From positions 1-34,093 of IMG/VR virus record IMGVR_UViG_3300034190_001487: 34,093 nucleotides of DNA; one strand, 5' to 3'. Position numbers and translations under genes: made by a program. The DNA is from a virus. This document shows positions 25,020 to 32,326 of the stretch, piece after piece (the stretch's first letter is position 1; every line of letters starts with the position of its first letter). Below the pieces are notes generated by a model. The model was not told the origin of the DNA. It saw only the letters and a list, made by a program, of their open reading frames with translations, and ran no database searches.

Positions 25020-25054
25020 AAGAACCATAAAAACTATAACCATGCATTAACCAC

Positions 25055-25090
25055 AAAAAAACCGCATTAAAAACTAGGTTAAATGCGGTT
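25055..25090 (-). terminator. Hairpin terminator (9-bp stem) for the minus-strand operon
   Basis: AACCGCATT and AATGCGGTT (25060-25068 and 25082-25090) form a 9-bp stem with a 13-base loop. On the minus strand the stem runs into seven T, the classical intrinsic-terminator form, just after the gene at 25108. On the plus strand the stem is followed by CTTTAAAAAA, so it may also slow transcription from 24315, less efficiently. Confidence 0.75.
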
Positions 25091-25107
25091 CTTTAAAAAA
25101 CGTTCTA

Positions 25108-25332
25108 TTAGTTGCTTAGTAGTGCAGTGATAGCGTTTCTAATTTCTCTAATATTCTTATTGCCAGTAACAATGGTTAGTTCGCCACTAACATCATTCTT
25201 AATCCATAATGCAAACTCTGTGTTGGTTCTGTAGACTGCTGGAATGTAGTTAAAGCCTAATGCATTAACATTTATTAATGCTTCTACTTGTTCGCTTTCA
25301 ATGTTATATACACCTGATTTTAAATTTAACAT
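25108..25332 (-). CDS. Small unknown protein, 74 aa
   Basis: A 74-residue acidic protein, alternating strand and helix, without Cys. Good ribosome-binding site (AAGGAAG, 6 bases ahead). Last gene before the terminator at 25055. Not recognised. Confidence 0.6.
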   Translation of the reverse strand: MLNLKSGVYNIESEQVEALINVNALGFNYIPAVYRTNTEFALWIKNDVSGELTIVTGNKNIREIRNAITALLSN

Positions 25333-25342
25333 ATTATCTTCC

Positions 25343-26086
25343 TTAGTCTATTATTGATTCAATATCAAATACAGTACTATCTAATTGCGAAATAAATGAT
25401 ACATGAAAGTCTGCATTTCTGTGAATATGTGGATTTAATGAAATTAGTTTATTAGCGTCAGTTACCCAACTAAACATATTTTCTGCAAAAAGGTTAGTAT
25501 CTTTACCATAACGGTTTAGATATCCTAGTGGAGATTTCCAATACCATTCATTGTTAGCATTTCTATAATATGCAGATGCACCTAATTCTGAAGCCCAACT
25601 CTCAGGCCATACTTTTGAACCTTGTGGTTGCTTTGCTAGAACATTTAGTGTTGATACTGCATGGGTACAAAAATTGTTAAATGTAGCAGTATTGTCAACA
25701 TCAGTATTCAGTACTAATTCGAAAGTACTTTTTGCATCGCTTACTGGTTTGATCCATGCATTGTACGTCCAACTACCGTCGAACATGCTATGCTCTTCGT
25801 GCGCAGCGCATACTGGAACAACAATTCCTTCTGCTGACATAATAGTTCTAAACTGATTGTGTAGTTCTAATGTCGCTTCGAAGCAATTGTTTAATGTATA
25901 AATGTGTGTAGGAGTATGATACTCTATTACGTAATCATGAAGATTACGCTGTAAAATGCTATAGTACTCATCACCAGGAGGACTAAAATGCATTTTAATG
26001 CCATTAGGATGATCCAAGGCATTAAAATGTAAAGAAGTACTCTTTGATAATTTGTCTTTTAATTTGTGTAACTCAGCTGCTTGCAT
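25343..26086 (-). CDS. Unknown protein, 247 aa
   Basis: A 247-residue protein, rich in His, Asn and aromatic residues, with no clear catalytic motif. WTYNAWIKP (about 130) and YWKSPLGYLNRYG (about 190) are the most distinctive parts. A ribosome-binding site AGGA lies 8 bases before the ATG. Preceded by GATAAATA and a TATAAT-like sequence. Not recognised; the family is probably phage-specific. Confidence 0.65.
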   Translation of the reverse strand: MQAAELHKLKDKLSKSTSLHFNALDHPNGIKMHFSPPGDEYYSILQRNLHDYVIEYHTPTHIYTLNNCFEATLELHNQFRTIMSAEGIVVPVCAAHEEHSMFDGSWTYNAWIKPVSDAKSTFELVLNTDVDNTATFNNFCTHAVSTLNVLAKQPQGSKVWPESWASELGASAYYRNANNEWYWKSPLGYLNRYGKDTNLFAENMFSWVTDANKLISLNPHIHRNADFHVSFISQLDSTVFDIESIID

Positions 26087-26113
26087 GAATAAATCCTATG
26101 TCTTATTATAGTG

Positions 26114-26121
26114 TATTTATC
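26114..26121 (-). promoter_or_regulatory. Possible late-type promoter box (GATAAATA)
   Basis: One base from TATAAATA on the minus strand, about 28 bases before the ATG at 26086. A TATAAT follows at 26110-26105, but no -35 box was found. Weak on its own. Confidence 0.3.
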
Positions 26122-26126
26122 CAGAA

Positions 26127-26474
26127 CTATTTCTTTTTGAATTTGCCCTTCATAAATTTACGTGTTGTCTTAATCATATCACGTTTTACACGCTCTGTAT
26201 GTACACGGAAATCTACGGTTTGTATTTGGTCTTCATACTCGTCTAATAGTTCACCTAGCAATTCGTCAATAGTGTAACCTTCTTCGACAAGTTCTTGGGA
26301 ATTCATATCAATATCCCAAACATCGCCTTCTTTGAAAGTTACTAGTATTGACTGGAGGTACTCGACAGGAACTGCGTTAACAGTTACGTTGCCGAATACC
26401 TCCGGCCAGCTAGCAATTACATCTCTAGGTAGTTTTTTTGCCAACGCTCTTCTTCTTAGTTGGAGAAAGCTCAT
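26127..26474 (-). CDS. Conserved phage protein of unknown function
   Basis: About 115 residues if started at ATG 26474; a TTG at 26444 would give a shorter overlap (20 bases rather than 50) with the upstream gene. The pattern KKLPRDVIASWPEVFGNV, VPVEYLQSILVTFKEGDVWD and a Lys-rich tail (FMKGKFKKK) fits small proteins seen widely in marine T4-like phages; I recall the pattern but not a function. Basic ends suggest nucleic-acid contact, which is inference. Confidence 0.6.
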   Translation of the reverse strand: MSFLQLRRRALAKKLPRDVIASWPEVFGNVTVNAVPVEYLQSILVTFKEGDVWDIDMNSQELVEEGYTIDELLGELLDEYEDQIQTVDFRVHTERVKRDMIKTTRKFMKGKFKKK

Positions 26475-27048
26475 CGGCTTCCGCACGTAGTCTTTTCGCC
26501 TCTTTGTACATCGCATCAGCTTGTGAACGATATTGGGCAGCTAAGTCTTCGTCAGATAGAACACCAGAGTCATTTGACTGTGAAGGTTGAGCATCAGCAG
26601 GTGCAGTATCAACAGTTTTGTTAATGCTTGCAACTTCTGTTACCTGAGCATTGCTGCCCGGCTTTACAGTCAAGTCTTCTAGACCAATACCTCGTTGTTC
26701 AGCAATTACTTGATTTAAATCGCTTAGTAAGATACTAGTTGATGCATTCGGAACCATTTCTACGTCCTTGGTAGAAATTTTAGTTAGAATTCCTCTCTTG
26801 TGGAAAGTTGATAACATATTGTCAGCAGTTTCCGGAAGTGAGGCTCTATCTAATGCATCAGCAAGTTCGTATGCAGTTTGTCCTGCATTAGACTCGACTA
26901 CTTTAATAAGAGCGTCGTGGTCTCTGTCGTTTAGATTTTCTGTTGAAATAACTAAAGCAGAGTAAGGGTCGCCTGGAAGAGTCCGAAAAGCAACCACTAC
27001 TTTTCTCTTATTAGATACTAGTCGACCTACATGTTTAAGATCGGCCAT
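26425..27048 (-). CDS. Conserved phage protein of unknown function, 207 aa
   Basis: A 207-residue protein. The N-terminal 80 residues (KHVGRLVSNKRKVVVAFRTL, then NLNDRDHDALIKVVESNAGQ) match a small conserved family of marine T4-like phages. The second half is Ala/Asp/Ser-rich, low complexity, ending in a coiled-coil-like AMYKEAKRLRAEADEL and a Lys-rich tail. Neighbours (27053 gene, metallopeptidase/VWA, MoxR) are the usual company of this family as I recall it. Function unknown, perhaps structural or assembly. Confidence 0.65.
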   Translation of the reverse strand: MADLKHVGRLVSNKRKVVVAFRTLPGDPYSALVISTENLNDRDHDALIKVVESNAGQTAYELADALDRASLPETADNMLSTFHKRGILTKISTKDVEMVPNASTSILLSDLNQVIAEQRGIGLEDLTVKPGSNAQVTEVASINKTVDTAPADAQPSQSNDSGVLSDEDLAAQYRSQADAMYKEAKRLRAEADELSPTKKKSVGKKTT

Positions 27049-27052
27049 ATTA

Positions 27053-27358
27053 TTATCCTTGTGCTTGTGCTTCCTGCGCGGCTTTAGCTGCTTCTGCTTG
27101 CTTCTGTACCTCGTTTAGGAAACCGTTTAATTTATCGTACAATGTACCTACTGTGACCATTTCACCTGGGCGGAATGCACCACGAGCAGATGCTACGTCA
27201 ATTAGTGTACGCATTGCTGCTAGGTCTTGAATGTTCAGTTCTTTTGATTCGCCTTGTGCTGCTGCTTCCTGGGTAGCATTTTGCAGCTCTTCAGCTTGCG
27301 CAGCCGCAGCCGCTACTTGATCGTCATGTGCTTGCGCAATAGTTTTTTCTTCAGTCAT
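27053..27358 (-). CDS. Ala/Gln-rich helical conserved phage protein, 101 aa
   Basis: A 101-residue protein with an Ala/Gln-rich helix (12-38), a conserved core (LNIQDLAAMRTLIDVASARG, then FRPGEMVTVGTLYDKL) and another Ala/Gln-rich helix. The core resembles a short family common in marine T4-like phages. AGGAG sits ahead of the ATG, a strong ribosome-binding site. Four bases separate it from the next gene. Function unknown. Confidence 0.65.
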   Translation of the reverse strand: MTEEKTIAQAHDDQVAAAAAQAEELQNATQEAAAQGESKELNIQDLAAMRTLIDVASARGAFRPGEMVTVGTLYDKLNGFLNEVQKQAEAAKAAQEAQAQG

Positions 27359-27385
27359 TTTTCTTTCTCCTTTAAATGATTGCTG

Positions 27386-27421
27386 TAAAGTACTTATTTG
27401 TTGAGTTAAGTTAGTACTTTA
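27386..27421. repeat. 9-bp inverted repeat at a gene junction
   Basis: TAAAGTACT and AGTACTTTA, 18 bases apart, overlapping the stop of the gene at 27411. Not followed by a U-run on either strand, so it may be an operator or an RNA stem that regulates the next gene. Confidence 0.4.
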
Positions 27422-27689
27422 AAAGTGGACAAGCTATTTGAAAATAACTTGACTCGGATGGCTTTTCAAAGCCAATCTTAATTACGACTTTCTTGTCTTC
27501 TTCTAAACTATTTTGTTTTGCAATATAAAATCTACCTGATAAGTTGTCTTTGATCCAGACACGTATAGCAGACTCTAAATTGTAAGACATGTTATCAATT
27601 AAAACATAGTCTAGATGTTTTGCAGGGAATTCGTATTCCCTAAATTTATATAAGTCAGGAGGATTAGCCTTTCCTTTATATATAGGCAT
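27411..27689 (-). CDS. Small unknown protein, 92 aa
   Basis: A 92-residue protein, basic, starting in a TAATG junction with the metallopeptidase/VWA gene, so it is translated with it. MSYNLESAIRVWIKDNLSGR shows some likeness to the FALWIKNDVSGE stretch of the gene at 25108; both may be one small family. Function unknown. Confidence 0.6.
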   Translation of the reverse strand: MPIYKGKANPPDLYKFREYEFPAKHLDYVLIDNMSYNLESAIRVWIKDNLSGRFYIAKQNSLEEDKKVVIKIGFEKPSESSYFQIACPLLKY

Positions 27690-28999
27690 TATGCTGCCTC
27701 TTCATAGTGCGCTGTTTGCCCAAAAGGTGCCTCCAACGTTTTGTCACGATGTGAGTGAATAATAAAGACAGTATCGCAATAGTCTTCATCACCCCAGCTG
27801 TCCCAAGCATACCCGTCCGTAAACATAATGAACTTCTTAGGAACAATATCTTGTTCTTTCATATAGTTCCAATTAGCCATAAAGTCAGTGCCGCCCCCGC
27901 CCATGATCTCATAGTCTAACAAGTCTTCGCCGCCGTCGGCACTAAAGTCTTGTTCGTTGTATACCTTAGTATCAAAGCACCACAGTTTAATATTGTAGTC
28001 TTGGTATTCGTCCATAATGCCTTTGATTTCGCTTAGGAAGTCACGGGCTTGCTCGTCACCAATTGATCCACTCATATCAAGTGCAATACAAATATCAATA
28101 GTTTCGTCAAAGTTCATACCTGGTAAAATAGCACCAGTCATTTGACCCTTACGGCTTGGACGGATAAATGTATAATCGCTCTTAACAGTACTTTGGATTT
28201 GCTGACGAAGTAGCTCACGCCAGTTCATCTTAGGCTCAGTAAGCTCTTTGATCATTCGTGCAATTTCACCAGGTACATTTCCTGCTCCTGCGGTTTGTGC
28301 CGCACTCAACACGTTCTCTTTGATCTCGTCTTTGATCTTTTGCATTTCAGACTTAGAATACTTAGGCTTGCTTTTACTAGTAGCATTGCCGTTGCTGTCT
28401 TTATCTTCGCCTGCATCGCCACTGCCTTCGCCATCTTCGTCCATGTCGAGATGTTCGTCTAACATTTCACCAAGCTGCTTTAAAAACTCTTCACCGTTCT
28501 TTTCAGCATCTTTAAACAGTTCGTCATAAACTTCTTCCGAAGTCCACCCTTCGTATTTAAAATCTTGATAGCAGTCTACAATTTTAGGCTTGTGTCCAAT
28601 ACGATCGCGTACTAACAAGTTATTAACAATATAATCAGCCGCAATGTTATACAGCATAGGATTGCGATCATCTCTACGACCTAGGTGATCGAATACCATG
28701 TGTAGGATTTCGTGTGCAACAACAAACTCAATTTCTTTATTGTCCATTGCATTAAAAAATTGAGTGTTGTAAAACAAGTTACGTCCGTCTACAGCGGCAG
28801 TAGGAAGCCAGTCGTCAGCGGCTAAAATTTTAAGACGTGTTGCCATGTTACCAAAGAAAGGGTGACGTAGTAGCAATCCTACTCGTGCAACAATAATGCG
28901 ATCGTATACTTCTACACGCATTTCCTCCAACTGTTCTGGAGTAATATTTGGATCTGGTTGCCAGTTTTTAAGTTTACTTGCAGTATCTTTTTTAGCCAT
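27689..28999 (-). CDS. Metallopeptidase-like/VWA protein, MoxR partner
   Basis: A 436-residue protein started at ATG 28999, with AAAGGG ahead of it; nine extra residues upstream are unlikely. Two domains: an N-terminal metallopeptidase-like part with HEILH (96-100) and H105, plus a nearby Asp in NIAADYIVN, then a low-complexity acidic linker (about 180-215), and a C-terminal VWA-like domain with DMSGS (308-312), GGGGTDF and FTDGYAW as metal-ion-dependent adhesion site elements. Together with the upstream MoxR ATPase gene it forms the ATPase/VWA pair known for metal insertion or protein remodelling in bacteria and also seen in marine T4-like phages. Its own promoter lies directly upstream, after a terminator. 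Confidence 0.8.
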   Translation of the reverse strand: MAKKDTASKLKNWQPDPNITPEQLEEMRVEVYDRIIVARVGLLLRHPFFGNMATRLKILAADDWLPTAAVDGRNLFYNTQFFNAMDNKEIEFVVAHEILHMVFDHLGRRDDRNPMLYNIAADYIVNNLLVRDRIGHKPKIVDCYQDFKYEGWTSEEVYDELFKDAEKNGEEFLKQLGEMLDEHLDMDEDGEGSGDAGEDKDSNGNATSKSKPKYSKSEMQKIKDEIKENVLSAAQTAGAGNVPGEIARMIKELTEPKMNWRELLRQQIQSTVKSDYTFIRPSRKGQMTGAILPGMNFDETIDICIALDMSGSIGDEQARDFLSEIKGIMDEYQDYNIKLWCFDTKVYNEQDFSADGGEDLLDYEIMGGGGTDFMANWNYMKEQDIVPKKFIMFTDGYAWDSWGDEDYCDTVFIIHSHRDKTLEAPFGQTAHYEEAA

Positions 29000-29028
29000 T
29001 GTATTGCCCTTTATTAACTTATACATAT

Positions 29029-29056
29029 ATTATAGCATCTATAGTATATATGTCAA
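29029..29056 (-). promoter_or_regulatory. Sigma-70-like promoter with extended -10
   Basis: TTGACA (29056-29051), 16 bases, TATAAT (29034-29029), with GATGC just before -10 (TGn extension). Start predicted near 29022, before the ATG at 28999. Confidence 0.8.
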
Positions 29057-29075
29057 CCACAATGTTGATTCAAAA

Positions 29076-29107
29076 GAAAGGACGAGCATAAAATAACCCG
29101 TCCTTTC
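29076..29107 (-). terminator. Hairpin terminator after the MoxR gene
   Basis: GAAAGGACG and CGTCCTTTC (29076-29084, 29099-29107) form a 9-bp stem with a 14-base loop; on the minus strand it continues as TTTT. It lies 7 bases after the MoxR stop and 20 bases before the next -35 box. Confidence 0.75.
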
Positions 29108-29113
29108 GATGTA

Positions 29114-30202
29114 TTATACGCCTTGTGCGGCCTTAATGTACTTGCCAAAGCGATCATGGAACTCGTCAAAGCACTCTACTTCATCTGGATCAATGGGCAA
29201 TGCATACTGAGTAAGTGCAAGTTTAATACCCATTACAACTAGCTCAGTGTCAAAGTTATCCATTGCAAAGCGCAGGAAGTTGTTGACTTTGTCATCGAAC
29301 TTCTTATCGTTCTTATCAACTGCTTCTTTAAGCTCGTAGCACAAAGACACTGTCAAAGAGTACATAGCACTAATCTCTTTAGACTTCATTTCTTTTACTT
29401 TGCCTGCTAGGATGTCAGTTGGATTAGGCATGCTGGCAGCAACTTTGCGGTGCGCCATAAACTTGACAGCCAATCCTTCTCCTACAGCGCCCGCAAAAAG
29501 ATCAGTAGTAGTAGAATCATCTAGTCCATCGTCGAGCAACTCGCTTACAAAACTCCATGTACGAGGAGTAGCAAAGCTACGGCTTGGACTCTTAGGATCA
29601 AAGTCGTACAGGTCTTTCTTAGCAAAGGTCAAGTAACCAACAACATCTGTGTGGATTTTGTTGTCTACAGCCCACTGGAACCAATCATCAAAGTCGACAC
29701 GCAGTTCCAAGTGGATAAAGCGGTTAGCCAACGGAGCAGGCATACGATATGTAACACCTTTGTCAGCTTCGCGGTTACCTGCTGCAACAATCATAACATT
29801 GTCTGGCAATTTGTAAGTTCCGACACGACGGTTAAGAATCAACTGGTATGCTGCCGCTTGTACACTAGGCGCTGCCGAGTTCATTTCGTCTAGGAACAAT
29901 ACAATGTTGTCATACTGTGCCGCAAATTCTTCGCTCGGAAGTTCGCTAGGAGCACCCCATACCATTGTACCTGAGTTGCTGTCAAAGTACGGAATGCCTT
30001 TAATGTCTGTAGGTTCCCAAAGCGACAAGCGGATGTCAATCAAGTGTGAATTAGAAAAGCTGTCGCTGATCTGTTTTACGATGTCTGACTTACCAATACC
30101 CGGAGGACCCCACAGGAAGATTGGACGTTTCTTTTTAAGCGCATGCTTGATGCTTGCTTTTGCGCTATTCGGAGTAACAGTGCGACCTGCGACATTTTCC
30201 AT
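29114..30202 (-). CDS. MoxR-type AAA+ ATPase
   Basis: A 362-residue AAA+ ATPase. Walker A GPPGIGKS (32-39), Walker B VLFLDEMN (D106, E107), sensor 1 AAGN (N143) and an arginine-finger context in LANRF (R161). The order and the shape of the segment between Walker A and B (ADLRLSLWEPTDIKGIP-like) fit the MoxR group, which works with VWA-domain partners; the partner gene is immediately downstream. GAGGG lies before the ATG. The C-terminal 100 residues are helical. The role in the phage is unknown; a chaperone for virion assembly or host enzyme remodelling is a guess. Confidence 0.85.
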   Translation of the reverse strand: MENVAGRTVTPNSAKASIKHALKKKRPIFLWGPPGIGKSDIVKQISDSFSNSHLIDIRLSLWEPTDIKGIPYFDSNSGTMVWGAPSELPSEEFAAQYDNIVLFLDEMNSAAPSVQAAAYQLILNRRVGTYKLPDNVMIVAAGNREADKGVTYRMPAPLANRFIHLELRVDFDDWFQWAVDNKIHTDVVGYLTFAKKDLYDFDPKSPSRSFATPRTWSFVSELLDDGLDDSTTTDLFAGAVGEGLAVKFMAHRKVAASMPNPTDILAGKVKEMKSKEISAMYSLTVSLCYELKEAVDKNDKKFDDKVNNFLRFAMDNFDTELVVMGIKLALTQYALPIDPDEVECFDEFHDRFGKYIKAAQGV

Positions 30203-30253
30203 TTTGTATTCCCTCTTTTACAAAGTTGTGTATTTCTGTTTCGCTATACATAT

Positions 30254-30281
30254 ATAATAGCATCACTACGCTAGATGTCAA
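30254..30281 (-). promoter_or_regulatory. Sigma-70-like promoter with extended -10
   Basis: TTGACA (30281-30276), 16 bases, TATTAT (30259-30254), GATGC before -10. Start near 30247, ahead of the MoxR ATG at 30202. Confidence 0.78.
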
Positions 30282-30289
30282 GTTCTTTT

Positions 30290-30538
30290 TTAAGATTTTT
30301 TGAGTGCCCAGAATGTGGCGTGTTTGCCACTGAGGTATCCTGTGATAATAACACGTTGACTGTATGACGCATAATCAACGGTTGTGTGATAGGTTATATC
30401 TGTGGCTTTTTCCATACACCATTTGCCGTGTGGTGTTTGTTGCCATTGATAAATTGGTTCTGCCATATAGATTTCAACATCTTCTACATCGCCCATTTTA
30501 AATTCGTGTAGTATGTACTTACTTTTCGTATCGTTCAT
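30290..30538 (-). CDS. Small unknown protein, 82 aa
   Basis: An 82-residue protein with an aromatic, Tyr/Trp-rich composition. Ends in SGKHATFWALKKS, similar in form to the ends of the genes at 30519 (DGKNETFYRLKYERYEK) and 32044 (KKRTFFIMKYSDY). Overlaps the preceding gene by 20 bases. Function unknown. Confidence 0.55.
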   Translation of the reverse strand: MNDTKSKYILHEFKMGDVEDVEIYMAEPIYQWQQTPHGKWCMEKATDITYHTTVDYASYSQRVIITGYLSGKHATFWALKKS

Positions 30539-30785
30539 ATTTTAGTCTGTAGAAAGTTTCGTTCTTTCCGTCTAGTTCAAACCCTACTACAGTTGTAGTT
30601 AGATGCTTTCGAACATCTTTATATGTTTCGAGTATTTCTACTCGTTCCGCCTTGTCTGCTAGAAACTTAAACCAATCCATAGTTTTGTAAGCATTGTCTA
30701 GTGTATGTTCTAGATCAATACGATTTAGAGTTTGTGCTCGGATACTGTCGCCATGGTCGGGTGTGTCAAACGGAACCTTGATCAT
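30519..30785 (-). CDS. Small unknown protein, 88 aa
   Basis: An 88-residue protein. N-terminal strand, a long helix (about 20-60), then a two-strand end TTTVVGFELDGKNETFYRLK. Shares the xTFxxxK end with two neighbours. Overlaps the exonuclease gene by 20 bases. Function unknown. Confidence 0.55.
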   Translation of the reverse strand: MIKVPFDTPDHGDSIRAQTLNRIDLEHTLDNAYKTMDWFKFLADKAERVEILETYKDVRKHLTTTVVGFELDGKNETFYRLKYERYEK

Positions 30786-31203
30786 ATGCTCTACTCATAT
30801 CTTCATCTGCAATTGCTCTAGCATCGTGTAGTGCATTGTGTGGCACTTTACTGTCTTTACTGCTTAGGTCCTGTCGTATTTCCATAGTAACAGGAGGATG
30901 GTTTAGGCACAAGCCGGGTCCTGTAATCAGTGCATCACAGAAATGTTTGATATCTTCGGGCCAATCAGCAATCAAATGAATGTGAGCATACTGATGTAAA
31001 AACTGTTGCAGTTTAGTTTGAAATATGTGTGCTTCAACCGGTTCCTTTTCTAAGAATGGCATAACATTAATTTCTACCCAAAATTCAGGATTACGACATT
31101 CTAGTACTTCGTAAAACTCGTTGCCATCTTCTGCAACCAGTGCCATACTGATTAGTCGTCCGTTGAAGCCGTTAAATTCTGTGTCGATATAAAGTTTAGT
31201 CAT
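30766..31203 (-). CDS. DEDDh 3'-5' exonuclease/exoribonuclease-like protein
   Basis: A 145-residue protein started at ATG 31203, which makes an ATGA overlap with the kinase gene. RNase H-like exonuclease motifs: YID7-T-E9 (motif I), IAD80-WPED (motif II) and H122-NALH-D127 (motif III, HxxxxD) with catalytic Asp/Glu residues. The small size and the DTEF start fit 3'-5' exoribonuclease-like proteins of the DnaQ fold. It should degrade single-stranded RNA or DNA 3' ends with two metal ions. Neighbours are a PNK-like kinase and small unknowns, as in a nucleic-acid repair or RNA-processing set. Confidence 0.75.
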   Translation of the reverse strand: MTKLYIDTEFNGFNGRLISMALVAEDGNEFYEVLECRNPEFWVEINVMPFLEKEPVEAHIFQTKLQQFLHQYAHIHLIADWPEDIKHFCDALITGPGLCLNHPPVTMEIRQDLSSKDSKVPHNALHDARAIADEDMSRAYDQGSV

Positions 31204-31664
31204 ACTGCTCTCCAAATTTCTGTAAAGCCTTCTTCTTCTGTGGGCATTTCAAAGTTTGCAATCATATCAGAAACAACTTGCCAAGGAATAGATTTTCCAG
31301 GACGACTTGCTAGTCTACGCTCTAATTCGTCTTGTTCAGGAGTAGCAAACACCACAGCAATATGTTCATAGTCAGGCAGCATACGAAACTTGCGAGCACG
31401 ACTTTTTACAGTAGTACTTGTTTGATCCCAAATAATGTCGTGTCCACGTTCACGACAGTCAATAACCTGTTCAGACATTAGATTGACTGCGTTTGGCATA
31501 AACTCATCAAACACTTCGCTATAGGTTTTATCAACGCTTCGAGCATACGCTTCTACAAACGCATCAGTTGACACGATGTTCAGCCCAAGTGCCCAAGTTT
31601 GATTTTTAATCCAAGTAGATTTACCTGAAGCAGGTACTCCAATTAGTTGATAACATTTTGGCAT
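31200..31664 (-). CDS. P-loop kinase, polynucleotide-kinase-like
   Basis: A 154-residue P-loop protein. Walker A GVPASGKST (9-17); VSTDAFVE (D33 region) at the place where PNK-type kinases bind the acceptor 5' hydroxyl; WDQTSTTVKSR and FATPEQDELERRLASRPGK as lid/base-contact parts. It matches the kinase domain of T4 polynucleotide kinase without the phosphatase half. It should transfer phosphate from ATP to a 5'-OH of RNA or DNA, or to a small nucleotide. A strong promoter lies upstream. Confidence 0.75.
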   Translation of the reverse strand: MPKCYQLIGVPASGKSTWIKNQTWALGLNIVSTDAFVEAYARSVDKTYSEVFDEFMPNAVNLMSEQVIDCRERGHDIIWDQTSTTVKSRARKFRMLPDYEHIAVVFATPEQDELERRLASRPGKSIPWQVVSDMIANFEMPTEEEGFTEIWRAV

Positions 31665-31694
31665 TTTTGTCTATCTATTTGTTACAATAAACTT

Positions 31695-31723
31695 ATTATA
31701 GCATTAACTTAGAGAAGTGTCAA
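31695..31723 (-). promoter_or_regulatory. Sigma-70 consensus promoter with extended -10
   Basis: TTGACA (31723-31718), 17 bases, TATAAT (31700-31695), AATGC before -10. Both hexamers are perfect consensus matches. It overlaps the stop of the gene at 31704 and serves the kinase gene at 31664. Confidence 0.85.
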
Positions 31724-32057
31724 CTGGCTTCCATAGTTTGGCAAACTTTAGCACATTGGGCAACTCGCTATTTTGGCAAGGGACAGGTACTGCACAGCTC
31801 TTTTCGCCACCAAGTGTGTTGTTTTCGTGTCCCAAATATACTCGAGGCAGAGCAGCAATTTTTTCAAACTCTTTTCGATTTACTCGTACTACACATTTCT
31901 TAAAACTATTGTGTAACCAATCAATGTAATTTGGATTGGCACCGTGGGCTATGTGAGCGCCTAACACTGCATGTGCTACAAGAGTAGGTGTCATGTAATC
32001 TGGAAACTCGTCCAGTACTGCTATATAAAGTTTCATAGTATTGTTAGAAGTCGTCAT
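31704..32057 (-). CDS. Peptidyl-tRNA hydrolase 2-like protein, tentative
   Basis: About 117 residues if started at ATG 32057 (ATGs at 32084, 32063 and 32036 are alternatives; MKLYIAV at 32036 is the family-like start). MKLYIAV, VAHAVLGAH, DWL...KKCVVRVNRKEFEKI and a final hydrophobic strand set follow the layout of PTH2-type proteins, but the usual catalytic residues are not clear. Function as a peptidyl-tRNA hydrolase is therefore uncertain. Overlaps the next upstream gene slightly. Confidence 0.4.
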   Translation of the reverse strand: MTTSNNTMKLYIAVLDEFPDYMTPTLVAHAVLGAHIAHGANPNYIDWLHNSFKKCVVRVNRKEFEKIAALPRVYLGHENNTLGGEKSCAVPVPCQNSELPNVLKFAKLWKPVDTSLS

Positions 32058-32325
32058 ATACATATTCTTTCTGAATGTAGTCACTGTACTTCATGATAAA
32101 AAAGGTACGTTTCTTTTCTGAGTAAAAGTCAAGCATTACACAGTACTTGCTATATCCGCCATACTTGCCTATGTTATCATCCCATTCTTTGTATTCACGC
32201 TCTGTAAACCCTAGCTTGGATTTCATTTTACTTCGCAACAGCATAACACTGGGAGGATAGTCTTCCTTCAGCTTCTCTCTAAGAGCATTCCACTGTTTAC
32301 GACTGATTTCAATAGGTTTTGACAT
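32044..32325 (-). CDS. Small conserved phage protein, 93 aa
   Basis: A 93-residue basic protein. IEISRKQWNALREKLKEDYP and SVMLLRSKMKSKLGFTEREY form helices, then strands CVMLDFYSEKKRTFFIMKYS. I recall this as a short conserved protein of marine T4-like phages with no assigned function. Directly follows the ligase gene. Confidence 0.6.
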   Translation of the reverse strand: MSKPIEISRKQWNALREKLKEDYPPSVMLLRSKMKSKLGFTEREYKEWDDNIGKYGGYSKYCVMLDFYSEKKRTFFIMKYSDYIQKEYVYDDF

Positions 32326-32326
32326 C

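Noticed and set aside
25020-25107. Possible tRNA or small RNA in the gap
   Set aside because: The only structure is the terminator hairpin; no cloverleaf or CCA end is visible.
27386-27421. Inverted repeat as an intrinsic terminator
   Set aside because: Low GC stem with an 18-base loop and no U-run on either strand.
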